Source of the DNA: JAUSKF01 sp964355005
GTDB taxonomy: Bacteria; Patescibacteriota; Minisyncoccia; UBA6257; WO2-44-18
Reading direction: 5' to 3'
Assembly: GCA_964355005.1 (NCBI GenBank)
Contig: CAYHBX010000022.1
Span: 1 to 13,399, forward strand
Length of the DNA stretch: 13,399 nt
Shown here in pieces: positions 6,118 to 12,372 of the stretch (position 1 is the first letter of the stretch; every line of letters begins with the position of its first letter). The translations under genes were made by a program, and so were the position numbers. The notes under the pieces are model-generated. The model was given only the letters and a program-made list of their open reading frames with translations, ran no database searches and was not told where the DNA came from.

Positions 6118-6144
6118 TCCCCCTCTGTTTTATTCAAAGGGGGG
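6118..6144 (-). terminator. Possible hairpin at the stop codon of the 144-aa membrane protein gene
   Basis: On the minus strand CCCCCT pairs with AGGGGG (6138-6143 with 6119-6124), and the TAA stop (6130-6132) lies in the 13-base loop. No U-tract follows, so this may be a 3'-end stabiliser rather than a terminator. Confidence 0.4.
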
Positions 6145-6564
6145 TCGGGTGACATCTCTGAGGCCGCAGATTACTCTACGGATCTCCTCTTCAAACTCCC
6201 GAACGAATAACTTGTGGCCTTCGCAAAGCGGGATGTGACTCTCACTAATTACTACCAACGGAGGCCGTGCATCTTCTAGATCTTTGCGGCCATACGCTTG
6301 GCAAACTACGCAAGCCTCCGGAATTCCTGCCTCCTCCTCGGGAATGATCTCATCGTAATGGTCATATCGCCGAATATGGAACTGGACATCCGGGGTCTGT
6401 TCGCGATCCAGGAATTTTCGAATCGCTTTCGCCGCTCCGGTAATTCCGTAATCCTCCATTGCAAGCCTGCTCAACTTCAACAGCTTTGCTAGGAAAACAG
6501 CGATGGCTAAACCAACCGCCAGCCAGACAACAGAAACCAGCAACACCGATCCCCAGAGGGACAT
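6130..6564 (-). CDS. Membrane-anchored Cys/His protein, unknown function
   Basis: A 144-residue protein that I do not recognise. One membrane segment (about residues 6-28) is followed by a basic-amphipathic stretch (KLLKLSRLAMEDYG) and a soluble domain with CVVC at 85-88 and CEGH at 114-117, a CxxC and CxxH pair that could bind zinc. There is no lipobox. Because positive charge follows the segment, the soluble domain probably faces the cytoplasm. The ATG has AGGAGG at about five bases, and a strong promoter lies at 6606-6634. It is an autonomous unit between hppA and tig. A role in membrane-associated regulation or quality control is conceivable, but nothing in the sequence shows it. Confidence 0.72.
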   Translation of the reverse strand: MSLWGSVLLVSVVWLAVGLAIAVFLAKLLKLSRLAMEDYGITGAAKAIRKFLDREQTPDVQFHIRRYDHYDEIIPEEEAGIPEACVVCQAYGRKDLEDARPPLVVISESHIPLCEGHKLFVREFEEEIRRVICGLRDVTRPPFE

Positions 6565-6605
6565 ACGGCCTCCTATCTTCTTGTGAGGTGCTAAAGAACA
6601 AAGGA

Positions 6606-6634
6606 ATTATATCAATAAAAATGCGAAAAAGCAA
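6606..6634 (-). promoter_or_regulatory. Extended -10 promoter of the 144-aa membrane protein gene
   Basis: On the minus strand TTGCTT (6629-6634) and TATAAT (6606-6611) are 17 bases apart, with TGA before TATAAT and a TTTTTATT stretch in the spacer, as in the promoter at 4320-4348. The leader would be about 35-40 nt. Confidence 0.8.
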
Positions 6635-6639
6635 GAAAC

Positions 6640-6720
6640 TAATGCGAAAAATGCCAATATGCGAATTATGCGAACAAACTATCTGGTTCGCGTAATTCGC
6701 ATGAATTAGTTTCGCATTAT
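6640..6720 (-). repeat. Intergenic palindromic element, copy C, hairpin after hppA
   Basis: TAATGCGAA (6640-6648) and TTCGCATTA (6711-6719) form the outer inverted ends. Inside, ATGCGAATTATGCGAAC (6659-6675) pairs over 17 positions with GTTCGCGTAATTCGCAT (6686-6702) around a 10-base loop, with one G-T pair. On the minus strand the order of blocks (ATAATGCGAA, ATGCGAATTACGCGAAC, TGTTCGCAT) matches copies A and B in the aspartate kinase gene. It begins six bases after the hppA stop and ends next to the promoter of the gene at 6130. Confidence 0.78.
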
Positions 6721-6725
6721 TTTAT

Positions 6726-8693
6726 CTACAGCAACGGAACGATCAACAACGCGACAATGCTAATGACTTTGATCAATGGGTTAATAGCCGGGCCGGCGGT
6801 GTCCTTATAGGGGTCGCCGACGGTGTCGCCGGTAACGGCGGCTTTGTGCCAGTCTGTGCCTTTGGCGCCCGCGCCTTCAATATATTTCTTGGCGTTATCC
6901 CAAGCGGCGCCACCGGAAGTCATAGACAGAGCAACGAACAAACCGGAAACGATCGCGCCAATCAGCAAACCGCCCAACGCTTCCGGACCCAACAGAAAAC
7001 CAACCAGCAAAACGGCGGCGATAGGTAAAATTGCCGGAACGATCATCTTGCTCAAAGCGGCTTTAGTAACGATATCTACGGCTCGCGCGTAATCAGGCTT
7101 AGCCGTCCGGTCCATGATCCCCGGGATTTCCCGGAACTGGCGACGGATCTCCTCAACAACAGCGCCCGCGGCTTCACCAACCGCGCGCATCGCGATAGAA
7201 CCGAACAAAAACGGAATGGCCGCTCCTAAAAATAATCCGACAACAACATAGGGATTCTGCAATTCAAAAGAAATGGTTTTCGCCACCGAGGAAAGCTCTT
7301 CAACGTAACCCGCGAACAGTACCAGCGCCGCCAGACCGGCGGAAGCAATAGCATATCCCTTAGTAACGGCTTTCGTGGTATTTCCTACGGCATCCAGGGC
7401 ATCGGTAATTTCCCGAACTTCTTTCGGGGCGCCGGACATTTCAGCAATACCACCGGCGTTATCAGTAATAGGCCCGAAAGAATCAATGGCGACAACAATT
7501 CCGGCAACCGACAGCATAGCGGTCGCGGCCAGCGCGATCCCATAGAGTCCCGCCAACGAGAATGCGGCCAAAATGCCGCCCACGATGATTAGAATCGGCA
7601 AAGCGGTAGATTCCATTCCCACTGACAGACCCATAATAATGTTCGTGCCGTGTCCGGATCGGGAAGCTTCCGCGATCGATCTGACCGGACGATAAGTCTT
7701 AGCAGTGTAATAGTCGGTTACCACCACCATCAGAATAGTAACTACTAAACCAACAACGGTCGCCAAGAAAATATTCAGCGAATTCTCCGGGAAATAGACA
7801 GTGGAGGCCCAATAGAACAGGCCGGCAGAAATGATCAGCGCCGCGATCAATGATTTATAAAGAGCGCCCATGATGGATTTATTTTTTCCAAGCCGGGCAA
7901 ACAATCCTCCTACAATAGAAGCGACGATAGCCAAGCCTCCGAGAACCAACGGAAAAGCAAGCTGTCCTCCGGTCAAAGTGATCGATCCAATCAAAATGGC
8001 GGCAGTCAAAGTGACCGCGTAAGTTTCAAAAAGATCGGCGGCCATACCGGCGCAATCGCCGACATTGTCACCGACATTGTCAGCGATCACGCCCGGATTG
8101 CGCGGATCGTCCTCCGGGATATTGGCTTCCACCTTTCCAACCAAGTCAGTTCCCACATCAGCGGCCTTGGTAAAAATACCGCCTCCTAAACGGGCAAAAA
8201 TGGAGATCAAACTAGCGCCGAATCCCAGACCAATCAGGGATTTCGGATCACCGGTCAAAAAATAAAATCCGGCGACGGACAAAAGACCGAGCGATACCAC
8301 CGCGTAACCGGTAACCGAGCCGGCTTGAAAAGCCAAACTAAGCGCCGCGCCCAAACCTTTATGCGCGGATTCTGCTGTTTTTGCATTGGATCGGACGGAA
8401 ACGTTCATTCCAATATAACCGGCCAAGGCAGACGCAACCGCCCCGATCAGAAATCCGATAGCGCTGACCTTCCCTAAAACAAGCCACAAGACAACGAACA
8501 ACGGCAGGGCAACCAAAGCCACGCTTTTATATTGCCGGTTCAAATAAGCCGCCGATCCTTCCTGGATGGCGCTGGAAATGGCTTGCATTTGATCGTTGCC
8601 GGACGGTTGTTTGCGCAACCACAACATAATATAGGCTCCGTAAGCGACTGCCAGTAAGGCCGGAACAAAGATCAGATAATTAGTTAGGTTCAT
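6726..8693 (-). CDS. hppA: Membrane H+-translocating pyrophosphatase, K+-independent type
   Basis: Integral membrane pump that couples PPi hydrolysis to cation export. The 655 residues are nearly all membrane helices. The substrate-binding loops are present: DVGTDLVGKVE (179-189), DNVGDNVGDCAGMAADLFETY (205-225), SFGPITDNAGGIAEM (405-419) and, near the C-terminus, TGDTVGDPYKDTAGPAINPLIK. The subtype position reads GNTTKAVTKG, with Lys441 and Thr444 where K+-dependent enzymes have Ala and Gly; this predicts a K+-independent, proton-pumping enzyme rather than a Na+ pump. The length is at the low end of the family. There is no Shine-Dalgarno; the 55-bp gap after nusA is a heptamer repeat, so co-transcription with nusA is likely. 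It would let a cell with limited energy metabolism recover biosynthetic PPi as ion gradient. Confidence 0.97.
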   Translation of the reverse strand: MNLTNYLIFVPALLAVAYGAYIMLWLRKQPSGNDQMQAISSAIQEGSAAYLNRQYKSVALVALPLFVVLWLVLGKVSAIGFLIGAVASALAGYIGMNVSVRSNAKTAESAHKGLGAALSLAFQAGSVTGYAVVSLGLLSVAGFYFLTGDPKSLIGLGFGASLISIFARLGGGIFTKAADVGTDLVGKVEANIPEDDPRNPGVIADNVGDNVGDCAGMAADLFETYAVTLTAAILIGSITLTGGQLAFPLVLGGLAIVASIVGGLFARLGKNKSIMGALYKSLIAALIISAGLFYWASTVYFPENSLNIFLATVVGLVVTILMVVVTDYYTAKTYRPVRSIAEASRSGHGTNIIMGLSVGMESTALPILIIVGGILAAFSLAGLYGIALAATAMLSVAGIVVAIDSFGPITDNAGGIAEMSGAPKEVREITDALDAVGNTTKAVTKGYAIASAGLAALVLFAGYVEELSSVAKTISFELQNPYVVVGLFLGAAIPFLFGSIAMRAVGEAAGAVVEEIRRQFREIPGIMDRTAKPDYARAVDIVTKAALSKMIVPAILPIAAVLLVGFLLGPEALGGLLIGAIVSGLFVALSMTSGGAAWDNAKKYIEGAGAKGTDWHKAAVTGDTVGDPYKDTAGPAINPLIKVISIVALLIVPLL

Positions 8694-8694
8694 G

Positions 8695-8743
8695 GTTATT
8701 AGTTGTTAGTTATTAGTTATTTGAATGTCGTTAGTCGTTCGTC
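8695..8743. repeat. Seven heptamer microrepeats between nusA and hppA
   Basis: On the plus strand the gap reads as seven 7-bp units: GTTATTA, GTTGTTA, GTTATTA, GTTATTT, then GAATGTC, GTTAGTC and GTTCGTC. They fill almost the whole gap from the hppA start codon to the nusA stop and leave no room for a ribosome binding site. Confidence 0.8.
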
Positions 8744-8748
8744 GGGAT

Positions 8749-9987
8749 CTACGCCTCAATCTTCGGCTCTTCCTCGCTTGCGTCAACAGGCGCGTCCGCC
8801 ACTCCACCTTCAGTGGCTTCCTCCGGTTTTTCAGCAGAACGCACATCAATTCTCCAACCAGTTAATCTGGCCGCCAGACGGACATTCTGTCCGCCTTTGC
8901 CGATCGCCAAGCTCAACTGGTCTTCCGGAATGAATACTTTCGCTTCTCGGCGCTCCAGCACTTCAACTTTCTGGACTTTTGCCGGAGAAAGAGCGCTAGC
9001 GATGAATTTCGCCGGATCCTCTGACCATTCTACAATATCCAATTTTTCCTGGCCAAGTTCGTTAGAAACCGCCATCACGCGAGTGCCCCGCTGACCGACG
9101 CAAGAACCTACCGGGTCTACTCCGCTCATTTTTGAAACAACGGCGATCTTGGTCCGGCTACCGGGCTCGCGAGCAATCCCTTTTATCTCAATGACGCCAT
9201 CATTAATTTCCGGAACTTCCATCGCGAAAAGCTTGCCGACAAATTTCGGATGCGAACGCGACAAAATGATTCCCGGCATCTTAGTGTCGGATTGGACCGC
9301 GAAAACATAAAAGCGAATCCGATCGCCGGCGCGATAATGCTCACCAGGAATAGATTCGTTATAGAACAAAACGCCGGTGGTGCGGCCAAGGTCAACATAA
9401 ACATTGCCACGATCAAACCGCTGAATGACGCCGCTCACGATCTCGCCTTCCTTTGTTTTGAATTCTCCGAGAATAGATTCCCGTTCGGCCTCCCGCAAAC
9501 GTTGAAGAATGACCTGCTTGGCGGTCTGCGCGGCGATACGGCCGAAATCTTCTTTCGTTTCTAGCGGAAACTCCACCTCATCACCGACTTTGGCGTCTTT
9601 TTTTGTCTTCTGGGCATCCGCGATCAAAAGGTGACGATCGGGATTATAACGAGGCAATAGCGTCTCTCCGTCCTGCGCCAAGGATTCGGACGGCTGGCCA
9701 TCTCTAACGCCCCTGCCCTCCATAGCTTCAGCGGCGGAGGGTTCTTCGCCTTCCTCGACAAAACGGACCGTAGTTTCATCAACCACGGTTTTTACCTGCC
9801 AAAATTTAAGATCGCCTGTTTTTAGATCAAACTTGCATTTAATTATCTCGCCCTTCTCGCAATACTCTTTTTTATAAGCGGCGGCGATTGAGGATTCTAT
9901 CGCTTCAATAATTTTATTGGCGTCAATTCCCTTTTCCTCGGCGATCTGATCCACTGCCCGTTTTAATGTTTTTAAATCGAAAAGCAT
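8749..9987 (-). CDS. nusA: Transcription termination/antitermination protein NusA
   Basis: RNA polymerase-associated factor that affects pausing, intrinsic termination and antitermination. The 412 residues show the N-terminal polymerase-binding domain (1-160), including AIESSIAAAYKKEY and the hallmark EDFGRIAAQTAKQVILQRLREAERE (146-170). The S1 domain follows (about 180-247, GEIVSGVIQRFDRGNVYVDLG), then KH1 (about 250-325, GSCVGQRGTRV) and KH2 (about 330-383, AIGKGGQNVRLAARLTGWRIDV). An acidic tail forms the end. Residues about 78-118 are an extra acidic/low-complexity loop in the N-terminal domain ending in RYNPDRHLL, a feature I associate with CPR NusA. There are no acidic AR repeats of the gamma-proteobacterial type. 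No Shine-Dalgarno is present. Neighbours rimP and infB, often linked to nusA, are absent. Confidence 0.96.
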   Translation of the reverse strand: MLFDLKTLKRAVDQIAEEKGIDANKIIEAIESSIAAAYKKEYCEKGEIIKCKFDLKTGDLKFWQVKTVVDETTVRFVEEGEEPSAAEAMEGRGVRDGQPSESLAQDGETLLPRYNPDRHLLIADAQKTKKDAKVGDEVEFPLETKEDFGRIAAQTAKQVILQRLREAERESILGEFKTKEGEIVSGVIQRFDRGNVYVDLGRTTGVLFYNESIPGEHYRAGDRIRFYVFAVQSDTKMPGIILSRSHPKFVGKLFAMEVPEINDGVIEIKGIAREPGSRTKIAVVSKMSGVDPVGSCVGQRGTRVMAVSNELGQEKLDIVEWSEDPAKFIASALSPAKVQKVEVLERREAKVFIPEDQLSLAIGKGGQNVRLAARLTGWRIDVRSAEKPEEATEGGVADAPVDASEEEPKIEA

Positions 9988-10020
9988 TTTATTTTTTTAT
10001 TATTTTGGACTTTTTATAAA

Positions 10021-10047
10021 GATTGGCCGCTCGGAGAGCGACCAATC
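10021..10047 (-). terminator. Hairpin between the lipoprotein gene and nusA
   Basis: GATTGGCCGCTC (10021-10032) pairs with GAGCGACCAATC (10036-10047), 11 of 12 pairs, with a three-base loop. On the minus strand it is followed by UUUAUAAAAAG, a weak U-tract. It could terminate the upstream lipoprotein transcript or act as a stem in the nusA leader. Confidence 0.5.
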
Positions 10048-10102
10048 AGTGAATAAATTCATTATAAGCGAACTGATTTATAAAGTCAAGCGCCGCGCTA
10101 CA

Positions 10103-10138
10103 AGTCCTATTGGTCCTATTAGACTTATTGGACCTATG
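10103..10138. repeat. Four 9-bp microrepeats downstream of the lipoprotein gene
   Basis: Four imperfect nonamers follow each other: AGTCCTATT, GGTCCTATT, AGACTTATT and GGACCTATG. They end 12 bases before the stop codon of the lipoprotein gene. The unit differs from the 7-bp family but has the same tandem, imperfect style. Confidence 0.7.
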
Positions 10139-10150
10139 CGTCTCTAGTGT

Positions 10151-10831
10151 CTACCTCAAAATCTCATCACACAATTCCTGACTGATAAATCCGTACTTGG
10201 CAAGCAGTTGTAGTTTCTGGGCATAGCGAGGGTCTTTATCAAGCTCACCGGAGTCTTTCAGTTTCCGCAAAACAGAATCAGTGCGGCCTGCTTTGTACGC
10301 GTAAACACCCTCGGTGAATTCGGCTATGTCTTCAGCGACGTTGGTGGTGGAGTAGTCAGTCAGCAGACCATTGGCGGGAAAAGTCTGTCTCGCGGTCGGC
10401 TCGTTATACACCGTGCCGGCAGTGAAGAACCAGGCCAGCGTGAAAAGATAAAATCGATATCCGAAGATTCCGGGACGCCCCAGCGAGAAATAATAAGCAT
10501 GCGCCGCCTCATGCCAAATTGTCTTGTATCGGACCGCCTCATCGTCGTTAAAGCAAATCTCGCCATCCAGCCAGCAGTGTCCGTGAATAGTCGGTCCAGA
10601 ATAATGATCCGGGTCCGGGTTTAGAGCAACTTTAGTGATTGACTGTACAATCCGCGGCTCCATGTAAGATAAAGCCTCGTCAATAGAATCAATTTGTGTC
10701 TGTGTAAATTCTCCATAGATAGAATATCCGTACTTTGTCCGCAGTCCTTCAGCGGGCGGCGGCAAAGAATGACAGCCCGATACAACCAACGCCAAAAGCA
10801 GAACAAACGCCACCCATTTTAGACGCGCCAT
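10151..10831 (-). CDS. Lipoprotein with HEXXH zinc-metallopeptidase motif
   Basis: A 226-residue predicted lipoprotein: basic start (MARLKW), hydrophobic stretch and lipobox LVVSGC with Cys20 as the lipidated residue, so the mature protein would be anchored outside the cytoplasm. HEAAH (107-111) in TIWHEAAHAYYF is a zincin HEXXH motif. About 55 residues later, YSTTNVAEDIAEF (160-172) has a Glu (E167) suited to be the third zinc ligand. This resembles the YGRTNEAEFFAEAF block of anthrax lethal-factor-type (ATLF-like) gluzincins, so a secreted peptidase is likely though not proven. The ATG follows GGAG at about seven bases. Upstream lies the tandem 109-bp repeat, whose edge supplies a weak TATAGT -10. 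Substrate unknown. Confidence 0.8.
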   Translation of the reverse strand: MARLKWVAFVLLLALVVSGCHSLPPPAEGLRTKYGYSIYGEFTQTQIDSIDEALSYMEPRIVQSITKVALNPDPDHYSGPTIHGHCWLDGEICFNDDEAVRYKTIWHEAAHAYYFSLGRPGIFGYRFYLFTLAWFFTAGTVYNEPTARQTFPANGLLTDYSTTNVAEDIAEFTEGVYAYKAGRTDSVLRKLKDSGELDKDPRYAQKLQLLAKYGFISQELCDEILR

Positions 10832-10866
10832 GAGCGTGCTCCGTTTATCAAATCGCTGACTTAACT

Positions 10867-10975
10867 ATAAAACTCTCCTCGCCTAAAAGTCGAGGAATCT
10901 GGGGAGTTTGTTGTGAGAAGTGTCGTCTCCGCCGACAATATTTCACACCCTCCTTCCGAATCGGAGGGCAACACA
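10867..10975. repeat. 109-bp structured tandem repeat, unit 1
   Basis: First of two direct copies with a period of 109 bp; by eye they differ at two positions. Each unit holds three hairpins: CCTCG with CGAGG (nested inside AAACTC with GAGTTT), GTCGNC with GCCGAC around TCC, and CCCTCC with GGAGGG. It fills the gap upstream of the lipoprotein gene. Confidence 0.92.
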
Positions 10976-11084
10976 ATAAAACTCTCCTCACCTAAAAGTC
11001 GAGGAATCTGGGGAGTTTGTTGTGAGAAGTGTCGGCTCCGCCGACAATATTTCACACCCTCCTTCCGAATCGGAGGGCAACACA
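10976..11084. repeat. 109-bp structured tandem repeat, unit 2
   Basis: Second direct copy. Compared with unit 1, it has A for G in the first stem (weakening it) and G for T in the second stem (restoring GTCGGC with GCCGAC). Its far end meets the terminator at 11090-11119. Units 1 and 2, with that terminator, account for the 302-base gap without a gene at 10832-11133. Confidence 0.92.
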
Positions 11085-11089
11085 ATAAC

Positions 11090-11119
11090 AAAAAACCGCC
11101 CTTCGAACATCGAGGGCGG
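11090..11119 (-). terminator. Intrinsic terminator after the PD-(D/E)XK-like gene
   Basis: On the minus strand CCGCCCT (11119-11113) pairs with AGGGCGG (11102-11096) around a ten-base loop, followed by six U (11095-11090). It lies 15 bases beyond the TGA stop. Confidence 0.92.
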
Positions 11120-11133
11120 GAACGAAAATTACT

Positions 11134-11595
11134 TCACTTATCCAGAAACCGGAAGCAATACCTGGCAATATATCTGCGGATCGCCTGCAATTCCCGCCAG
11201 ATCTCTTCCAAGACCGCTTCGCGGGTCTTCCCGTCTTTCAGTTGGCTAACGAATATCATGCAGGGAACTAGCGGGTGCTTCTCAATGTGCTTTTTGATGC
11301 GATCTTCCATGCGGCTGGAGATTCGTTTAGAATTTTTCTCCAGAAATTTCGCGCTCAATGGCCACACCACTCCGACAGTCTCAAGATTGTCAGAGGTTTT
11401 TACCTGCACCTTCATGTCCATCGGGAAGGCGATCTTTTCCGTGTGACTTTTGACCCGGATCTTGAAAGTAATGATCAAGTCAACGCCGCTAGCGTCCAAC
11501 TCCCGATAGCGAGTCGCCCGGATCGCCGCCACGTCATCCTCGTGCTGTTTACAGCACTCCTCCACTAGATCCTCCGAAACGTTCGGCTGGACCAC
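11134..11595 (-). CDS. PD-(D/E)XK nuclease-like protein, function unknown
   Basis: A 153-residue protein without a signal peptide. The core region has an acidic helix (VEECCKQHEDDVAAIRATRYRE), a strand with GVDLIITF (Asp39) and then FPMDMKVQVKTSDN with Gln64 and Lys66. A GVDL...QVKTS arrangement is typical of PD-(D/E)XK folds, where Asp and the (D/E/Q)xK pair bind metal. The rest is helical and basic, with no known DNA-recognition domain. The match rests on motif reading and could be a false positive. The start is GTG at 11595 with GGAGG about four bases upstream. The gene lies 33 bp after the nucleotidyltransferase and ends in a strong terminator, so these two probably share a transcript. 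Confidence 0.68.
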   Translation of the reverse strand: MVQPNVSEDLVEECCKQHEDDVAAIRATRYRELDASGVDLIITFKIRVKSHTEKIAFPMDMKVQVKTSDNLETVGVVWPLSAKFLEKNSKRISSRMEDRIKKHIEKHPLVPCMIFVSQLKDGKTREAVLEEIWRELQAIRRYIARYCFRFLDK

Positions 11596-11628
11596 GCCCC
11601 CTCCATTGCTTAAACTGCTGAACTCAAA

Positions 11629-12327
11629 CTACAACGTTTCATTCAGCTTGGCAATTCTCGCTGTGTCCGGGTGAAATTCCAACTCGTCGTCATTATAAAT
11701 TATCCTCGGCTGATAGCCGGGTGGATCATTCGCCAAACCTCTTTCTATGCGCCGAATCTGAATGATTTTAAGAAAGCTCTCCAGCCGGTTGCCGAACCAA
11801 CCGCTTAGAAATTTTTCCAAGAAAAATTTCGGCAATGACTTATGACGATGACTATGACGCAAACGAAGATCGTCGTGAAAAACCCCGGCGCCGGACCAAT
11901 CGGCATTGGCGGTAAAAAATTGATTTATCCGATCAATATTGCCGTAAACCGGAACCAGATTTTTATAGAGAGTTTGCCAATACCGGTCATGCGGCCCGGA
12001 AAGCCGGAATGACCTTTCCGTCACGAAATGATTGAGGCAGATCAAATCTGCCGCGTCCTCTTTGTGGCTAAGTTTTTTTCGGCGCCAACCAAGCAATCCA
12101 AAAACTAAAATAGCAGAGGCGCGCGCGGTAAATATTCGGCCGGTTTTAGCGGCGACGATCACGTCAAAATCGGATTTCGGACTGACATTGCCGATCGCCA
12201 TTGAACCCGCCGCTAACGCCAGCTCCACGAAGGGAATGAACCGGAACGGCCAAGTCTGCCGCCGGAATTTTATCCATTTTTCGTCATAAAGCACTTTTTG
12301 CCTCCGCCCGGCGATAATCTGATCCAT
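11629..12327 (-). CDS. Pol-beta-fold nucleotidyltransferase (MNT-like)
   Basis: The catalytic signature GSMAIGNVSPKSDFDVIVA places GS at residues 41-42 and the acidic pair D53 and D55 about ten residues later (GS-x10-DxD), as in minimal nucleotidyltransferases of the polymerase-beta superfamily. A third acidic residue may be in DAADLICLNHF (strand about 85-95). The remaining 140 residues are helical and basic and end in PRIIYNDDELEFHPDTARIAKL. The substrate is unknown. No HEPN partner is adjacent, so a MNT/HEPN toxin-antitoxin pair is not supported. I chose ATG 12327 over an in-frame TTG at 12345, which lies in the upstream terminator. TATACT (12334-12339) six bases before the ATG suggests a leaderless start; no Shine-Dalgarno. 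The PD-(D/E)XK-like gene follows 33 bp downstream. Confidence 0.82.
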   Translation of the reverse strand: MDQIIAGRRQKVLYDEKWIKFRRQTWPFRFIPFVELALAAGSMAIGNVSPKSDFDVIVAAKTGRIFTARASAILVFGLLGWRRKKLSHKEDAADLICLNHFVTERSFRLSGPHDRYWQTLYKNLVPVYGNIDRINQFFTANADWSGAGVFHDDLRLRHSHRHKSLPKFFLEKFLSGWFGNRLESFLKIIQIRRIERGLANDPPGYQPRIIYNDDELEFHPDTARIAKLNETL

Positions 12328-12340
12328 TCCTGAAGTATAA

Positions 12341-12365
12341 AACAAAAGTCCCGCTTTTGGCGGGA
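12341..12365 (-). terminator. Intrinsic terminator after the 155-aa orphan gene
   Basis: On the minus strand TCCCGC pairs with GCGGGA around a five-base loop (12349-12365), followed by CUUUUGUUUUA. It comes just after the stop codon at 12373 and ends 14 bases before the ATG of the nucleotidyltransferase. Confidence 0.88.
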
Positions 12366-12372
12366 TTTAGGG

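Noticed and set aside
10867..11084. Integron attC sites or transposon ends
   Set aside because: No GTTRRRY/RYYYAAC core pairs and no integrase or transposase are visible, so only the neutral call of structured repeat is supported.
10861..11091. A 76-codon minus-strand frame through the tandem repeat
   Set aside because: It lies wholly in the 109-bp units, its two halves are reading-frame images of the hairpins, and it has no ribosome binding site or family resemblance.
10913..11446. A 177-codon plus-strand frame
   Set aside because: It runs through the repeat, a terminator and the antisense of the PD-(D/E)XK-like gene, which has the better start signal and protein composition.
11629..12327. 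MNT/HEPN toxin-antitoxin pair
   Set aside because: The neighbouring protein shows no HEPN Rx4-6H motif, and the nucleotidyltransferase is larger than typical MNT antitoxins.
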